50,883 bases of DNA, taken from positions 1-50,883 of the forward strand of contig NZ_VEDO01000029.1 of the NCBI RefSeq assembly GCF_007677875.1. Direction: 5' to 3'. The position numbers and the translations under genes were made by a program. Below the pieces are notes generated by a model. It ran no database searches. It saw nothing but the letters and a program-made list of their open reading frames with translations, and had not been told where the DNA came from. Below, piece after piece: positions 1 to 7,743 of the stretch. Source of the DNA: Variovorax boronicumulans. GTDB taxonomy: Bacteria > Pseudomonadota > Gammaproteobacteria > Burkholderiales > Burkholderiaceae_C. Positions within the stretch are counted from its first letter, which is position 1. The number at the start of each line of letters is the position of its first letter.

Positions 1-56
1 TGGCGCACTGACGCAAACTGATGAAAGACTCCTCGGCTGAAGATACAAGGGGGATG

Positions 57-82
57 GGCTGGCGACACGAAGTGAGCCAGCC
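57..82 (-). other. Hairpin downstream of the ABC permease gene
   Basis: A perfect 7-bp inverted repeat (GGCTGGC at 57-63, GCCAGCC at 76-82) with a short inner CAC/GTG stem lies just after the permease stop codon, read on the minus strand. There is no run of T after it, so it could be a weak terminator, an mRNA-stabilising hairpin, or an attenuator inside a longer operon. I see no gene in bases 1-100. Confidence 0.3.
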
Positions 83-100
83 AAACGGGGAGGTCCAAGT

Positions 101-967
101 TCACGCGTCATAGCGGGACCGTTCCTTGAGCCAGAACAGCAGGAGGCTGAGCGCCACCACGAGGACGAAGAACACCACGACCACCGCCGAGGCCTTGCCG
201 ATCTGGTAGAACGAAAACGCCTGCAGGTACAGGTACAGGTTGATGGTCTCCGATGCGGTGCCGGGCCCGCCCTGCGTGATCACGTAGATGGTGTCGAAGG
301 TCTTGAGCGCGTCGATGAGCCGTACCACGGCCGCGACCATGATGAAGGGCATCAGCAGCGGCAGCGTCACGTAGCGCAGCGTCTGCCAGCGCGTGGCGCC
401 TTCCATGTGTGCGGCCTCGAAGGGGTCGGTCGGCAGAGAGGCCAGGCCGCCCAGCACGATCAGCATCACGAGCGGCGTCCACTGCCAGATGTCGACCAGC
501 ACCAGGCAGGGGATGGCCAGCATGGGCGAGTAGACCCATTCGCTCGGCGGGATGCCGACGAGCGACAGCAGGTAGTTCAGCACGCCCTGCTGCGGGTGGA
601 ACATCATGACCCACACCAGCGCGATGGCCACGGGTGTGGCCATCATGGGCAGCACGAAGGCGCCGCGCCAGAAGCCGCGGCCCACGAACTTCTGGTGGAA
701 GACCAGCGCGGCCGCCGTGCCCAGCACGAGTGGCGCGATCACCGCCAGGGCCGTGAACACCAGCGTGTGCGCGATGGCCGTGAGAAAGCGCGTGTTGGTC
801 GCCAGCTCCCCGTAGTTCGCCAGGCCCACGAACTGCGCCTTGGAGCCGATCTTCCAGTCGAACAGGCTCATCCACAGCGTGAACAGCCAGGGGAACACGA
901 TCACGGCCAGCACCACCAGCACGGCCGGAACGATGAACCACAGGAAGGGCGAGACGCGCCTGCGCAT
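101..967 (-). CDS. ABC sugar transporter permease (MalF/UgpA type)
   Basis: Inner-membrane subunit of a binding-protein-dependent sugar importer, 288 aa. About six hydrophobic segments are visible, starting with a long one at residues 8-30. The cytoplasmic EAA loop that contacts the ATPase appears near residues 190-210 (pattern EAAHMEGATRWQTLRYVTLP). The start codon overlaps the stop of the upstream binding-protein gene by one base (TGATG), so the two are translationally coupled. Only one of the usual two permeases and no ATPase are in the window; the partners are expected beyond the left edge. The gene context suggests L-fucose or a similar deoxysugar as the substrate, which is inference. 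Confidence 0.9.
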   Translation of the reverse strand: MRRRVSPFLWFIVPAVLVVLAVIVFPWLFTLWMSLFDWKIGSKAQFVGLANYGELATNTRFLTAIAHTLVFTALAVIAPLVLGTAAALVFHQKFVGRGFWRGAFVLPMMATPVAIALVWVMMFHPQQGVLNYLLSLVGIPPSEWVYSPMLAIPCLVLVDIWQWTPLVMLIVLGGLASLPTDPFEAAHMEGATRWQTLRYVTLPLLMPFIMVAAVVRLIDALKTFDTIYVITQGGPGTASETINLYLYLQAFSFYQIGKASAVVVVFFVLVVALSLLLFWLKERSRYDA

Positions 968-2286
968 CAGCTCTCCGACTTGGCCAGCACGGGCGCGAAC
1001 TCGGCCGTGGCCTTCTTGAGTTCGGCCGCCGGGTCGGCGCCCGTCAGCATGTTGTTGAGCGCGATGCCGTAGACATCGCGGAACTCGGTCACGGGCTCGA
1101 TGATGGGCAGGCCGGGCTTGGCGATGCGCAGCGATTCGGCCACGGCCGTGAGCCAGGCGGCCGGCACCTTGAGGTTGGCGATGGCCTCCTTGTCGCCGTA
1201 GGCCGACAGCCGCACCGGCGCGCCCGAGCCCGTCGCCAGCATGCGCGCCTGCATGGCCTTGCCCGTGGCCCAGACGATGTAGAGGAAGGCCGCCTCCTTC
1301 TTCTTGGAGAAGGACGACACGCCGATGCCGTCGCCGAACGTGGCCGAGACCTGGGCCTTGGGGCCGGGCGGCATCACGCCGTAGCCGACCTTGCCGACCA
1401 CCTTGGACTTGGTCGGGTCTTCCAGTGGCGGCGCGAAGCCCGAGCCGTCGATCCACATCGCGGCCTTGCCCTGCAGAAACAGGCTCTGGGCTTCGTTCCA
1501 GTTGTAGCCCGCGATGCCGGCCGGGCCGGTGGTCTTGAGCAGGTCGCGGTACAGCGTGGCCGAGGCGACGGCTTCGGGCGTCTCGGTGGCGAGCTTGCCG
1601 TTGGCATCGAAGAACTGGCCGCCCCAGCCCAGGAAGAAGCCGGTCCACAGCGGCACGTTGGCGTTCTTGAGGCCGCGGCCGACGAAGCCGGCGACGCCAT
1701 TGGCCGGGTCGTGCAGCTTCTTCGCGGCCTCCAGGATTTCGGCATAGGTCTTGGGATAGGCCACGCCCTTGGCCGCGAACAGGTCCTTGTTGTAGTAGAG
1801 GATCCAGGGGTCCAGGTTCAGCGGCAGGCTGTCGATGCGGCCGTCGCTCTGCGTGGCGTAGAACATGCCGCCAGCGGAGTAGTCCTTCTGGTCGAAGTCC
1901 GGCGGCGCGCTGCTGGCGAACAGCGGGCGCAGGTCTTCCATCCACTTGCCCTTGGCGAACTGGCGCTTTTGCACGTGGTAGGACAGGTGCACCACGTCGA
2001 AGCTCGTGCGGCCCGAGTTGAACTCGATCACCGTCTTCTGGCGCGACTGCTGCTCGGGCATCTGCTCGGCACCGACCTTGATGCCGGTGAGGTCCTCGAA
2101 CTCCTTCTGGTGGCGCTGCAGCAGCTCGCCGCGCGGGCTCTTGATCAGGTGCACCTCGATGCTGGTGCCGGCGTAGCGCTTCCAGTCGAAGTTGCCCTGG
2201 GCGAAGGCATGGGGCAGGGTGCCGAGGGCAGTGGCGCCGGCGGCGGCCTGCAGCAGTTCACGGCGCTTGAAGGCGGGATGGTTCAT
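967..2286 (-). CDS. ABC sugar transporter periplasmic binding protein
   Basis: Extracellular solute-binding protein family 1 (MalE/UgpB-like), 439 aa, the normal family length. The N-terminus has a KRRELLQ stretch followed by a hydrophobic segment and an AFAQ cleavage region, a Tat-like signal peptide (residues 1-30). Family features include the ILYYNKDLF segment near the hinge and WNEAQSLFLQGKAAMWIDG further on. It follows the aldolase gene after a 20-base gap and overlaps the permease by one base. It probably captures the sugar degraded by the neighbouring enzymes; L-fucose is the best guess from context, not from the protein itself. Confidence 0.9.
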   Translation of the reverse strand: MNHPAFKRRELLQAAAGATALGTLPHAFAQGNFDWKRYAGTSIEVHLIKSPRGELLQRHQKEFEDLTGIKVGAEQMPEQQSRQKTVIEFNSGRTSFDVVHLSYHVQKRQFAKGKWMEDLRPLFASSAPPDFDQKDYSAGGMFYATQSDGRIDSLPLNLDPWILYYNKDLFAAKGVAYPKTYAEILEAAKKLHDPANGVAGFVGRGLKNANVPLWTGFFLGWGGQFFDANGKLATETPEAVASATLYRDLLKTTGPAGIAGYNWNEAQSLFLQGKAAMWIDGSGFAPPLEDPTKSKVVGKVGYGVMPPGPKAQVSATFGDGIGVSSFSKKKEAAFLYIVWATGKAMQARMLATGSGAPVRLSAYGDKEAIANLKVPAAWLTAVAESLRIAKPGLPIIEPVTEFRDVYGIALNNMLTGADPAAELKKATAEFAPVLAKSES

Positions 2287-2306
2287 GGCTTGTCTCCGTT
2301 GGTTGT

Positions 2307-3221
2307 CTACAGGGTCGCGAAATCCTGGCCCAGCGCGCGGTAGGCGGCGCGCACGGCCTGGGCCTCGGCCGCGTCCAGCGGCGAGAGCGGGGCGCGGACA
2401 TGCATCCAGGCGTCGTCCCCCAGCTGCTCGGCCAGCGCGGTCTTGTAGGCGCTGACGAAGGGCATGTTGGGCCGCACGCTGAGCAGGGCCAGCAGGCCTT
2501 GCATGAGCGCGAGGTCGGCGGCCGAGACCTCGGCCGGGCGCGACACCACGCGGCGCATCAGGTGCGGGGCCAGGTTGGCCAGGCCGTTGACCGAGCCTGC
2601 GCCGCCGGCCAGCATCACGGGCGCCACGTCGAGCTCGGCGCCGACCAGCGTGCCGAGCTGCGGGAAGGCCTTCACCAGGCCGAGCGAATGCGCGCGGTCG
2701 CCCGTGCTGTCCTTGATGCCGACCACCATACCTGGGTGCGCATCGGCCAGCGTGGCGATGGCGGCATGGCTGAAGCCCACGTTGCTGAGCGAGGGAAACT
2801 GGTACAGCAGCACGCGCAGGTCGTCGTTGCCGATGCCGCGCACCATCTGCGTCACGGCATCCACCACGCCGGCGTCGCGCGGATGGTTGAAGTAGAAGGC
2901 CGGCATGTAGAGCTGGCGCGTGCAGCCCAGGGCGATGGCATGGCGGCCCAGCGTGATGGCGTCGCCCATGGCGCAGGCCGTGGTGCAGACGATGAGCTGG
3001 TCCGGCCGCACGCCGTCGGCCAGCAGTGCCTCCAGCAGGCCCTGGCGTTCTGCCACGGTCAGGGCCGGGCCCTCGCCCGTGGTGCCGAATGGCGTGATGC
3101 CCTCGCAGCCGGCGGCCAGCATGCGGCGCGCCTGTGCCAGCGTGCGCGCGGTATCGACGGCGCCGCTGGCCGTGAAGGCCGTGGCCAGGGCAGGCCACAG
3201 GCCGGTGATGGCATGCGTCAT
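2307..3221 (-). CDS. DHDPS/NAL-family aldolase, probable 2-keto-3-deoxy-L-fuconate aldolase
   Basis: Class I aldolase of the dihydrodipicolinate synthase family, 304 aa. Visible family marks are the GTTGE loop (residues 46-50), the catalytic Tyr140 (LLYQFPS) and the Schiff-base Lys170 (VVGIKDSTGD). In the non-phosphorylative L-fucose route, an enzyme of this family splits 2-keto-3-deoxy-L-fuconate into pyruvate and L-lactaldehyde. The flanking mutarotase, dehydrogenase and lactonase genes support that role, but the substrate is inferred. True DapA is unlikely because the gene lies in a sugar operon. The start is preceded by an AGGAGA ribosome site and overlaps the gntR stop by four bases (ATGA). 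Confidence 0.8.
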   Translation of the reverse strand: MTHAITGLWPALATAFTASGAVDTARTLAQARRMLAAGCEGITPFGTTGEGPALTVAERQGLLEALLADGVRPDQLIVCTTACAMGDAITLGRHAIALGCTRQLYMPAFYFNHPRDAGVVDAVTQMVRGIGNDDLRVLLYQFPSLSNVGFSHAAIATLADAHPGMVVGIKDSTGDRAHSLGLVKAFPQLGTLVGAELDVAPVMLAGGAGSVNGLANLAPHLMRRVVSRPAEVSAADLALMQGLLALLSVRPNMPFVSAYKTALAEQLGDDAWMHVRAPLSPLDAAEAQAVRAAYRALGQDFATL

Positions 3222-3964
3222 CGCGTGCGTCTCCTTGGGGTGTTGTTGGGGGGGATGTAGGCGGGCAGCGGCACCGTGCCGGGGCCGGTCAGCGCGTGCT
3301 GGAGCGCGCTGTCCATGTGGGCGTCGAGCAGGCGCACGGCGGCCTCGGCGTCGCGGCGCTCCAGTGCTGCGACGAACGCCAGATGCTCCTGCATCGCGGG
3401 GATCAGCCGGGCCGGCGTGATGACGGCCTGCTCCAGCCGGATCAGCCGGATGCGCAGGCTGTTCACGCGGTAGATCTCCGACAGGATCTCGTTGCCCAGC
3501 GCATCGACCATGCGGTCGTGCAGGCCCCAGTCCACGGCCTGGGCATCGTCCAGCAGCGCGGCGTCGGCGCGGCCGGTGCTGGCGCGGTCGATGATGTCCT
3601 GGTGCGCGGCGGTGATCGCCGCCAGTTCCTCGGCCGTGACCACGGCCGCGAAGTGGCGCACGGCTTCGCGCTCGATCATCGCGCGCAGCTGGAAGGCGTT
3701 GCGCACGAGCTTCAAGTCCACATGCGCGATCTGCAGGCCGCGCTGCGGCACGGTTTTCACGAGGCCGGCCGCTTCCAGGCGCGGGATCATCTCGCGCACG
3801 GCGCCCAGCGGCATGTCCAGCAGCGTCATGAGTTCGCGTTGCGAGACGAACTGGCCGGGCTTGATGCCGCCTTCCAGGATCTGCTGCGTGAAGCCCTGGT
3901 AGGCGCGCGCACGCTGGCTGGTCGCCTCGGGGGCGACCACGGCCAGGCGGCGCGGCTTGGTCAC
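3218..3964 (-). CDS. GntR-family regulator (FadR-like, FCD domain)
   Basis: Transcription factor of 248 aa. A winged-helix DNA-binding domain spans roughly residues 18-90 (QRELMTLLDMPLGAVREMIPRLEAAGLV), and a helical FCD ligand-binding domain follows. It starts with GTG, overlapping the fucU stop as GTGA, and ends by overlapping the aldolase start as ATGA, so it is cotranscribed with the operon it most likely controls. The likely operator is the palindrome at 4438-4459. The ligand is unknown; a sugar acid of the pathway is plausible. Confidence 0.85.
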   Translation of the reverse strand: MTKPRRLAVVAPEATSQRARAYQGFTQQILEGGIKPGQFVSQRELMTLLDMPLGAVREMIPRLEAAGLVKTVPQRGLQIAHVDLKLVRNAFQLRAMIEREAVRHFAAVVTAEELAAITAAHQDIIDRASTGRADAALLDDAQAVDWGLHDRMVDALGNEILSEIYRVNSLRIRLIRLEQAVITPARLIPAMQEHLAFVAALERRDAEAAVRLLDAHMDSALQHALTGPGTVPLPAYIPPNNTPRRRTR

Positions 3965-4383
3965 TGGAGAACGCCCTTCTTGAGCAGGATGTTGGCGTAG
4001 GTGCGCGTGTCGCCGGTCGCCACGACGGCGAAGGCCTTGGACGCGCGCTCGTAGAAGGCGTAGCGGTCGATGGCACCGGGCGCCGCCCCGCCATGGCGCG
4101 CCAGCACCTCGGTGAACTGCGCGACGGCCGGCGGCACCTCGTCGGCGTGGCCCACCACCTGCATGGTGCAGGCCGGCTGCGGCACGAAGTCGTCCAGCGG
4201 CAGCAGCGAGAGCACGGCGTCCAGCACCGCGTCGGCGCTGATGCCGGGCAGGCGGATCAGCCGCCGGGCGTGCGTGGCGGCCGGGAAGAAGGCATCGGCC
4301 AGCACGATCTCGTCCCCATGGCCCATGGAGGCGAGCGCATGCAGCAGGTCGGGCGAGAGGAGGGGCGAGAGGTTCTTGAGCAT
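3961..4383 (-). CDS. fucU: L-fucose mutarotase, RbsD/FucU family
   Basis: Interconverts alpha and beta anomers of a sugar. At 140 aa it has the length of E. coli FucU. The opening MLKNLSPLLSPDLLHALASM followed by GHGDEIVLADAFFPA is the FucU/RbsD signature, with the conserved His and Asp in GHGDEI. I chose the ATG at 4383 because it gives this family start; an ATG 39 bases upstream would add an unrelated extension. It is the first gene of the minus-strand operon, and its promoter region contains the 22-bp palindrome. RbsD (ribose pyranase) is the alternative, but the context fits fucose better. Confidence 0.88.
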   Translation of the reverse strand: MLKNLSPLLSPDLLHALASMGHGDEIVLADAFFPAATHARRLIRLPGISADAVLDAVLSLLPLDDFVPQPACTMQVVGHADEVPPAVAQFTEVLARHGGAAPGAIDRYAFYERASKAFAVVATGDTRTYANILLKKGVLQ

Positions 4384-4436
4384 GGGCCGCGCATGGTGCC
4401 CAGCGGGCGCGCCGTCTCCCATCGGCAGATGCCCTG

Positions 4437-4465
4437 TTGACTAACTGACATGTTAGTCATAGTGT
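4437..4465 (+). promoter_or_regulatory. Promoter with embedded operator, divergent fuc region
   Basis: A sigma-70 type promoter TTGACT (4437-4442), 17-base spacer, TAGTGT (4460-4465) reads toward the dehydrogenase gene. A perfect inverted repeat TGACTAAC-N6-GTTAGTCA (4438-4459) covers the -35 box and the whole spacer. A repressor bound there would block RNA polymerase and could also act on the divergent fucU operon. The GntR protein encoded in that operon is the obvious candidate. A good ribosome site (GAGGAGA, 4482-4488) precedes the ATG at 4496. Confidence 0.7.
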
Positions 4466-4495
4466 CAGCGACATTTTTCCTGAGGAGACCGATTG

Positions 4496-5512
4496 ATGCC
4501 GAACGAGCGCGCGACGCGCTTTCCCGCCTGCACCCATGGCCCGCGCCTGGGCCTGGGCGGCGCGCCGCTGGGCAACCTGTTCCGCGCCGTGCCCGAGGCC
4601 GATGCCCAATCCGTGCTGGCCGCCGCGCTGGCCGATGGCTGCTGCAGCTTCGACACCGCGCCGCACTACGGCAACGGGCTGTCCGAGCAGCGCTTCGGCC
4701 AGGCGCTGCGCGCCTTGCCGCGCGAACGCTTCGTGCTGTCGAGCAAGGTCGGCCGTGTGCTGCGGCCCGACGCCCGCGCCTCGCGTGACCAGAACGGCTA
4801 TGTGGACGTGCTGCCCTTCACGCAGCGCTGGGACTATTCCGCCGCCGGCACGCGCCGCAGCGTGGAGGACAGCCTGCAGCGCCTGGGCATGGCGCGGCTG
4901 GACGTGGCCTATGTGCACGACTGCGACGCCGCCACGCACGGCGATGCGTATCCGCAGGTGCTGGCCCAGGTGCTGGGCGAAACCCTGCCCACACTGCGCG
5001 CACTGCAGCGGGAGGGCCTGGTGGGCGCCATTGGCCTGGGCGTGAACGACGTGCAGGTCTGCCTGGACGTGCTGGCGCAGGCCGAGCTGGATGCCCTGCT
5101 GCTGGCCGGCCGCTACAGCCTGCTCGACCACAGCGCGTTGCCGGAGATGCTGCCACAGTGCGTGCAGCGCGGCGTGCGCATCGCGCTGGGCGGCGCGTTC
5201 AATTCGGGCATCCTGGCCACAGGCGTGCTGGGCGGTGCCGAGCCACGCTTCAACTACGCGCGCGCGCCGCAGGCATGGATCGACCGCACCGCCGCCATCG
5301 AGCGCGTGTGCGCCGAGCATGGCGTGCCGCTGCGCGCGGCGGCGCTGCAGTTCCCGCTCGCGCACTCGGCCGTGGACATCGTGGTGGCCGGTGCGCAGGA
5401 TGTCGCCCAGTGGCAGGACAGCCGCGCCATGCTGGCCCAGCCGATTCCTCCCGCGTTCTGGCAGGCGCTGCGGGACCAGAACCTGTTGCCAGCGGATGCT
5501 CCGACGCCATGA
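4496..5512 (+). CDS. Aldo/keto reductase, probable L-fucose (D-threo-aldose) dehydrogenase
   Basis: NAD(P)-dependent oxidation of L-fucose to its lactone is the likely role. The AKR fold is clear over 338 aa: catalytic tetrad candidates Asp53, Tyr58 (SFDTAPHYGNG), Lys84 (LSSKVGR) and His141 (AYVHDCD). The start is the ATG at 4496, nine bases after a strong ribosome site; an in-frame TTG just upstream is not needed. Its stop overlaps the start of the lactonase gene as ATGA, so the dehydrogenase and lactone hydrolase are coupled. It is divergent from fucU. The exact aldose substrate is inferred from context. Confidence 0.85.
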   Translation: MPNERATRFPACTHGPRLGLGGAPLGNLFRAVPEADAQSVLAAALADGCCSFDTAPHYGNGLSEQRFGQALRALPRERFVLSSKVGRVLRPDARASRDQNGYVDVLPFTQRWDYSAAGTRRSVEDSLQRLGMARLDVAYVHDCDAATHGDAYPQVLAQVLGETLPTLRALQREGLVGAIGLGVNDVQVCLDVLAQAELDALLLAGRYSLLDHSALPEMLPQCVQRGVRIALGGAFNSGILATGVLGGAEPRFNYARAPQAWIDRTAAIERVCAEHGVPLRAAALQFPLAHSAVDIVVAGAQDVAQWQDSRAMLAQPIPPAFWQALRDQNLLPADAPTP

Positions 5513-6327
5513 TCGACGCCCACTTCCACATCTGGCGGCTGGACCGCGGCGACTACGGCTGGCTCACACCCGCGCTGGGCTCCATCCACCGCGACGTGCA
5601 GCTGTCCGACTGGCGTGCCGTGAGCGCGCCCTGCGGCGTGCAGGGCGGCGTGCTCGTGCAGGCCGCGCCGACCGAGGCCGAAACGCCATTCTTGCTGCGC
5701 GAGGCAGAGCAGGTGCCCGAGGTGTTGGGCGTGGTCGGCTGGGTCGACCTGCTGGCGGCGGACGCGCCCGCGCGCATCGAAGCCCTCGCGCACCGCCCCA
5801 AGCTCAAGGGCCTGCGGCCCATGCTGCAGGACATCGCCGACCCGGACTGGATCCTGCAAGGCGCGCTGCGGCCCGCGCTGGCAGCCATGGCGCGCTGCGG
5901 CCTGGTGTTCGACGCGCTGGTCCAACCCCGGCACCTGCCGCGCATCCTGCGCCTGGCCGAGCGCCACCCGGACCTGCGCATCGTGGTCGACCACGGTGCC
6001 AAGCCCGCCATCCCTGGCGACGCCGCGGGTTGGGCCGCCTGGACAGAGGGCCTGCAGGCGCTCGCGGACGAGACAGGGGCCTTCTGCAAGCTCTCCGGCC
6101 TGTGGACCGAGGCTGCCGCGGGTGCGCCGGTGGATGCTGTGGAACGCCATGCGCGCTGGCTGCTCGCTGCCTTCGGCCCGCAGCGCTGCCTCTGGGGCAG
6201 CGACTGGCCCGTGCTGGAACTGGCGGGCCGCTACGATGCATGGCTGGCCGCGGCGCAGCACTGGGTTGCGCCGGCCGACCAGGACGCCGTGTTCGAGACC
6301 ACGGCGCGCCGAGCCTATGGTCTTTGA
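5509..6327 (+). CDS. Amidohydrolase-2 family lactonase, probable L-fuconolactonase
   Basis: Metal-dependent hydrolase of the amidohydrolase-related (PF04909) family, 272 aa. Visible active-site elements are the N-terminal HFH (His5, His7), a VVDHGAKP strand and the C-terminal WGSDWPV Asp. The family includes L-fuconolactone and L-rhamnono-lactone hydrolases and 2-pyrone-4,6-dicarboxylate lactonase. Overlap with the upstream aldose dehydrogenase makes opening of L-fucono-lactone the most likely step. The L-fuconate dehydratase needed next is not in the window. Confidence 0.82.
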   Translation: MIDAHFHIWRLDRGDYGWLTPALGSIHRDVQLSDWRAVSAPCGVQGGVLVQAAPTEAETPFLLREAEQVPEVLGVVGWVDLLAADAPARIEALAHRPKLKGLRPMLQDIADPDWILQGALRPALAAMARCGLVFDALVQPRHLPRILRLAERHPDLRIVVDHGAKPAIPGDAAGWAAWTEGLQALADETGAFCKLSGLWTEAAAGAPVDAVERHARWLLAAFGPQRCLWGSDWPVLELAGRYDAWLAAAQHWVAPADQDAVFETTARRAYGL

Positions 6328-6339
6328 AGGGAGCACCGC

Positions 6340-6660
6340 ATGCTGATCACCACCACCCCTGGCATCGAGGGCAAGCGCATCACCCGCTACTGCGGCGTGG
6401 TGGCGGGCGAGGCCATCCTCGGCGCCAATGTTTTCAAGGACATGTTCGCCGGCATCCGCGACCTGGTCGGCGGCCGTTCGGCCACCTACGAGCGCGAGTT
6501 GCAGCGCGCGCGCGACATCGCCATGCGCGAGCTGCAGGAGCGCGCGCAGGAAGCCGGCGCCAACGCCGTGGTCGGCGTGGACCTGGACTACGAGGTGCTG
6601 GGGCGGGACAACGGCATGCTGATGGTCTCGGCCAGCGGCACGGCCGTGGTCGCCGAGTAG
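6340..6660 (+). CDS. YbjQ/UPF0145 family protein
   Basis: Small soluble protein, 106 aa, with the whole family pattern: an opening [14 protein letters not shown], the central [20 protein letters not shown], then [15 protein letters not shown] and [15 protein letters not shown]. The family is thought to form pentamers and is sometimes labelled heavy-metal-binding, but its function is not settled. It starts 12 bases after the lactonase stop, so it may be a passenger at the end of that operon. No link to sugar metabolism is visible. Confidence 0.88.
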   Translation: MLITTTPGIEGKRITRYCGVVAGEAILGANVFKDMFAGIRDLVGGRSATYERELQRARDIAMRELQERAQEAGANAVVGVDLDYEVLGRDNGMLMVSASGTAVVAE

Positions 6661-6675
6661 GGCGCCCGCGCGCCC

Positions 6676-7590
6676 ATGCCCGCGTTCGACGACGAGGCGA
6701 TCACGCTGCGCCAGCTGCAGGTGCTGCTGGCCTTCATGGAAACCGGCAACCTCGCGCGCGCGGCCGAGCGGCTGCAGACCAGCGCCGTCAGCGTGCACCG
6801 GGCGCTGCACGCGCTGGAGGAGGCGCTGCGCTGCGTGCTGTTCCGCCAGGAGGGCCGCAACCTGGTGCCCACGGCCGCGGCCCAGCGCCTGGCCGAGATG
6901 GCACGCGACATGGACCGGCTGCTGGCCGACGGCGTGCGCGCCACGCGCGAGATCGCCGGGTACGCGGCCGACCGCATCCGCATGGGCTCCATGTACTCGC
7001 TGACCAGCCGGGCCGTGCCGGCCCTGGTGCTGGGCATGAAGCAGCGCAAGCCCGCCGTGCAGACCGAACTCGTGCTGGGCTCCAACGCCGACCTGCTGGC
7101 CCGGCTGCGCGAAGGAACGCTCGACGCGGCGCTGATGGCCGTGCCTCGCGGCGCGGCCGACGTGGAGTCCGAGCCGCTGTTCGAGGACGAAACCTTCTTC
7201 GCCGCGCCCGCCCAGTCGGCCCATGCGCAGGGCACCGAGGTCGATCTGGGCGCCTGCGCCGACGAGCGCTTCGTGAGCCTGGCCGAGGGCTTCGCCACGC
7301 ACGACAGCTTCACCGAGGCCTTCCGCATCGCCGGCTTCGCGCCGCAGATCGCGATGCAAACGGGCGACATCTACTCGCTCATGAACCTCGTGGACGGCGG
7401 CGTGGGCTGCACGCTGCTGCCGGGCCGCATGCGCCACGTGCTGCCGGCCAACGTGCGGCTGGTGCCGCTGCAGGCGCGCTTTCGCGTGCGCCAGACCATC
7501 GCGCTGAACTTCCTGCGCTCGCGCGAGCGGGATCCGAATCTGCTGGCGTTGCTGGCGGTCAGCCGCACGCTGAAGGCCTCGCTGCGCTGA
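6676..7590 (+). CDS. LysR-family regulator, probable malonate-utilisation regulator (MdcR-like)
   Basis: A 304-aa LysR protein: helix-turn-helix at residues 8-67 (LRQLQVLLAFMETGNLARAAERLQ), then a periplasmic-binding-protein-like effector domain from about residue 95. The C-terminal stretch VDGGVGCTLLPGRM is typical of malonate/organic-acid LysR regulators. It lies upstream of a lipoprotein hydrolase and the mdc operon, both of which carry a similar promoter with a T-N11-A palindrome at the same distance, as expected for LysR activation. The assignment to malonate is by context; another small acid is possible. Confidence 0.8.
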   Translation: MPAFDDEAITLRQLQVLLAFMETGNLARAAERLQTSAVSVHRALHALEEALRCVLFRQEGRNLVPTAAAQRLAEMARDMDRLLADGVRATREIAGYAADRIRMGSMYSLTSRAVPALVLGMKQRKPAVQTELVLGSNADLLARLREGTLDAALMAVPRGAADVESEPLFEDETFFAAPAQSAHAQGTEVDLGACADERFVSLAEGFATHDSFTEAFRIAGFAPQIAMQTGDIYSLMNLVDGGVGCTLLPGRMRHVLPANVRLVPLQARFRVRQTIALNFLRSRERDPNLLALLAVSRTLKASLR

Positions 7591-7591
7591 G

Positions 7592-7607
7592 CGCGGGTTA
7601 ACCCGCG
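7592..7607. promoter_or_regulatory. 16-bp perfect palindrome after the LysR gene
   Basis: CGCGGGTTAACCCGCG lies directly after the LysR stop codon. It could fold as a terminator stem without a T tract or be a protein-binding site. The core GGGTTAACCC occurs again at 29502-29511. Confidence 0.4.
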
Positions 7608-7611
7608 ATCC

Positions 7612-7675
7612 TTCCGCGCGGCGGAATCTTCGACTCCGCCTTGTGATTGATGGCGGCCCCATGGCTGCCTATGGT
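7612..7675 (+). promoter_or_regulatory. Promoter and candidate LysR site for the lipoprotein hydrolase
   Basis: An inverted repeat TTCCGC-GCG-GCGGAA (7612-7626) is centred at 7619, with T at 7613 and A at 7625 in T-N11-A register. It is followed by -35 TTGATG (7647-7652), a 17-base spacer and -10 TATGGT (7670-7675). The centre lies 28 bases before the -35, the same geometry as upstream of mdcA. Confidence 0.5.
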
Positions 7676-7743
7676 CGGCGCTGCCCGGACGCCGCACGCA
7701 CTCCCGCTGCCGCGCCGCGGGCGCCAAGAACGAGGAGACAAGC

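Noticed and set aside
2307-3221. Calling this gene dapA (lysine biosynthesis).
   Set aside because: The family is right, but it lies in a transporter/sugar operon with a mutarotase and a GntR regulator, which fits a sugar-acid aldolase.
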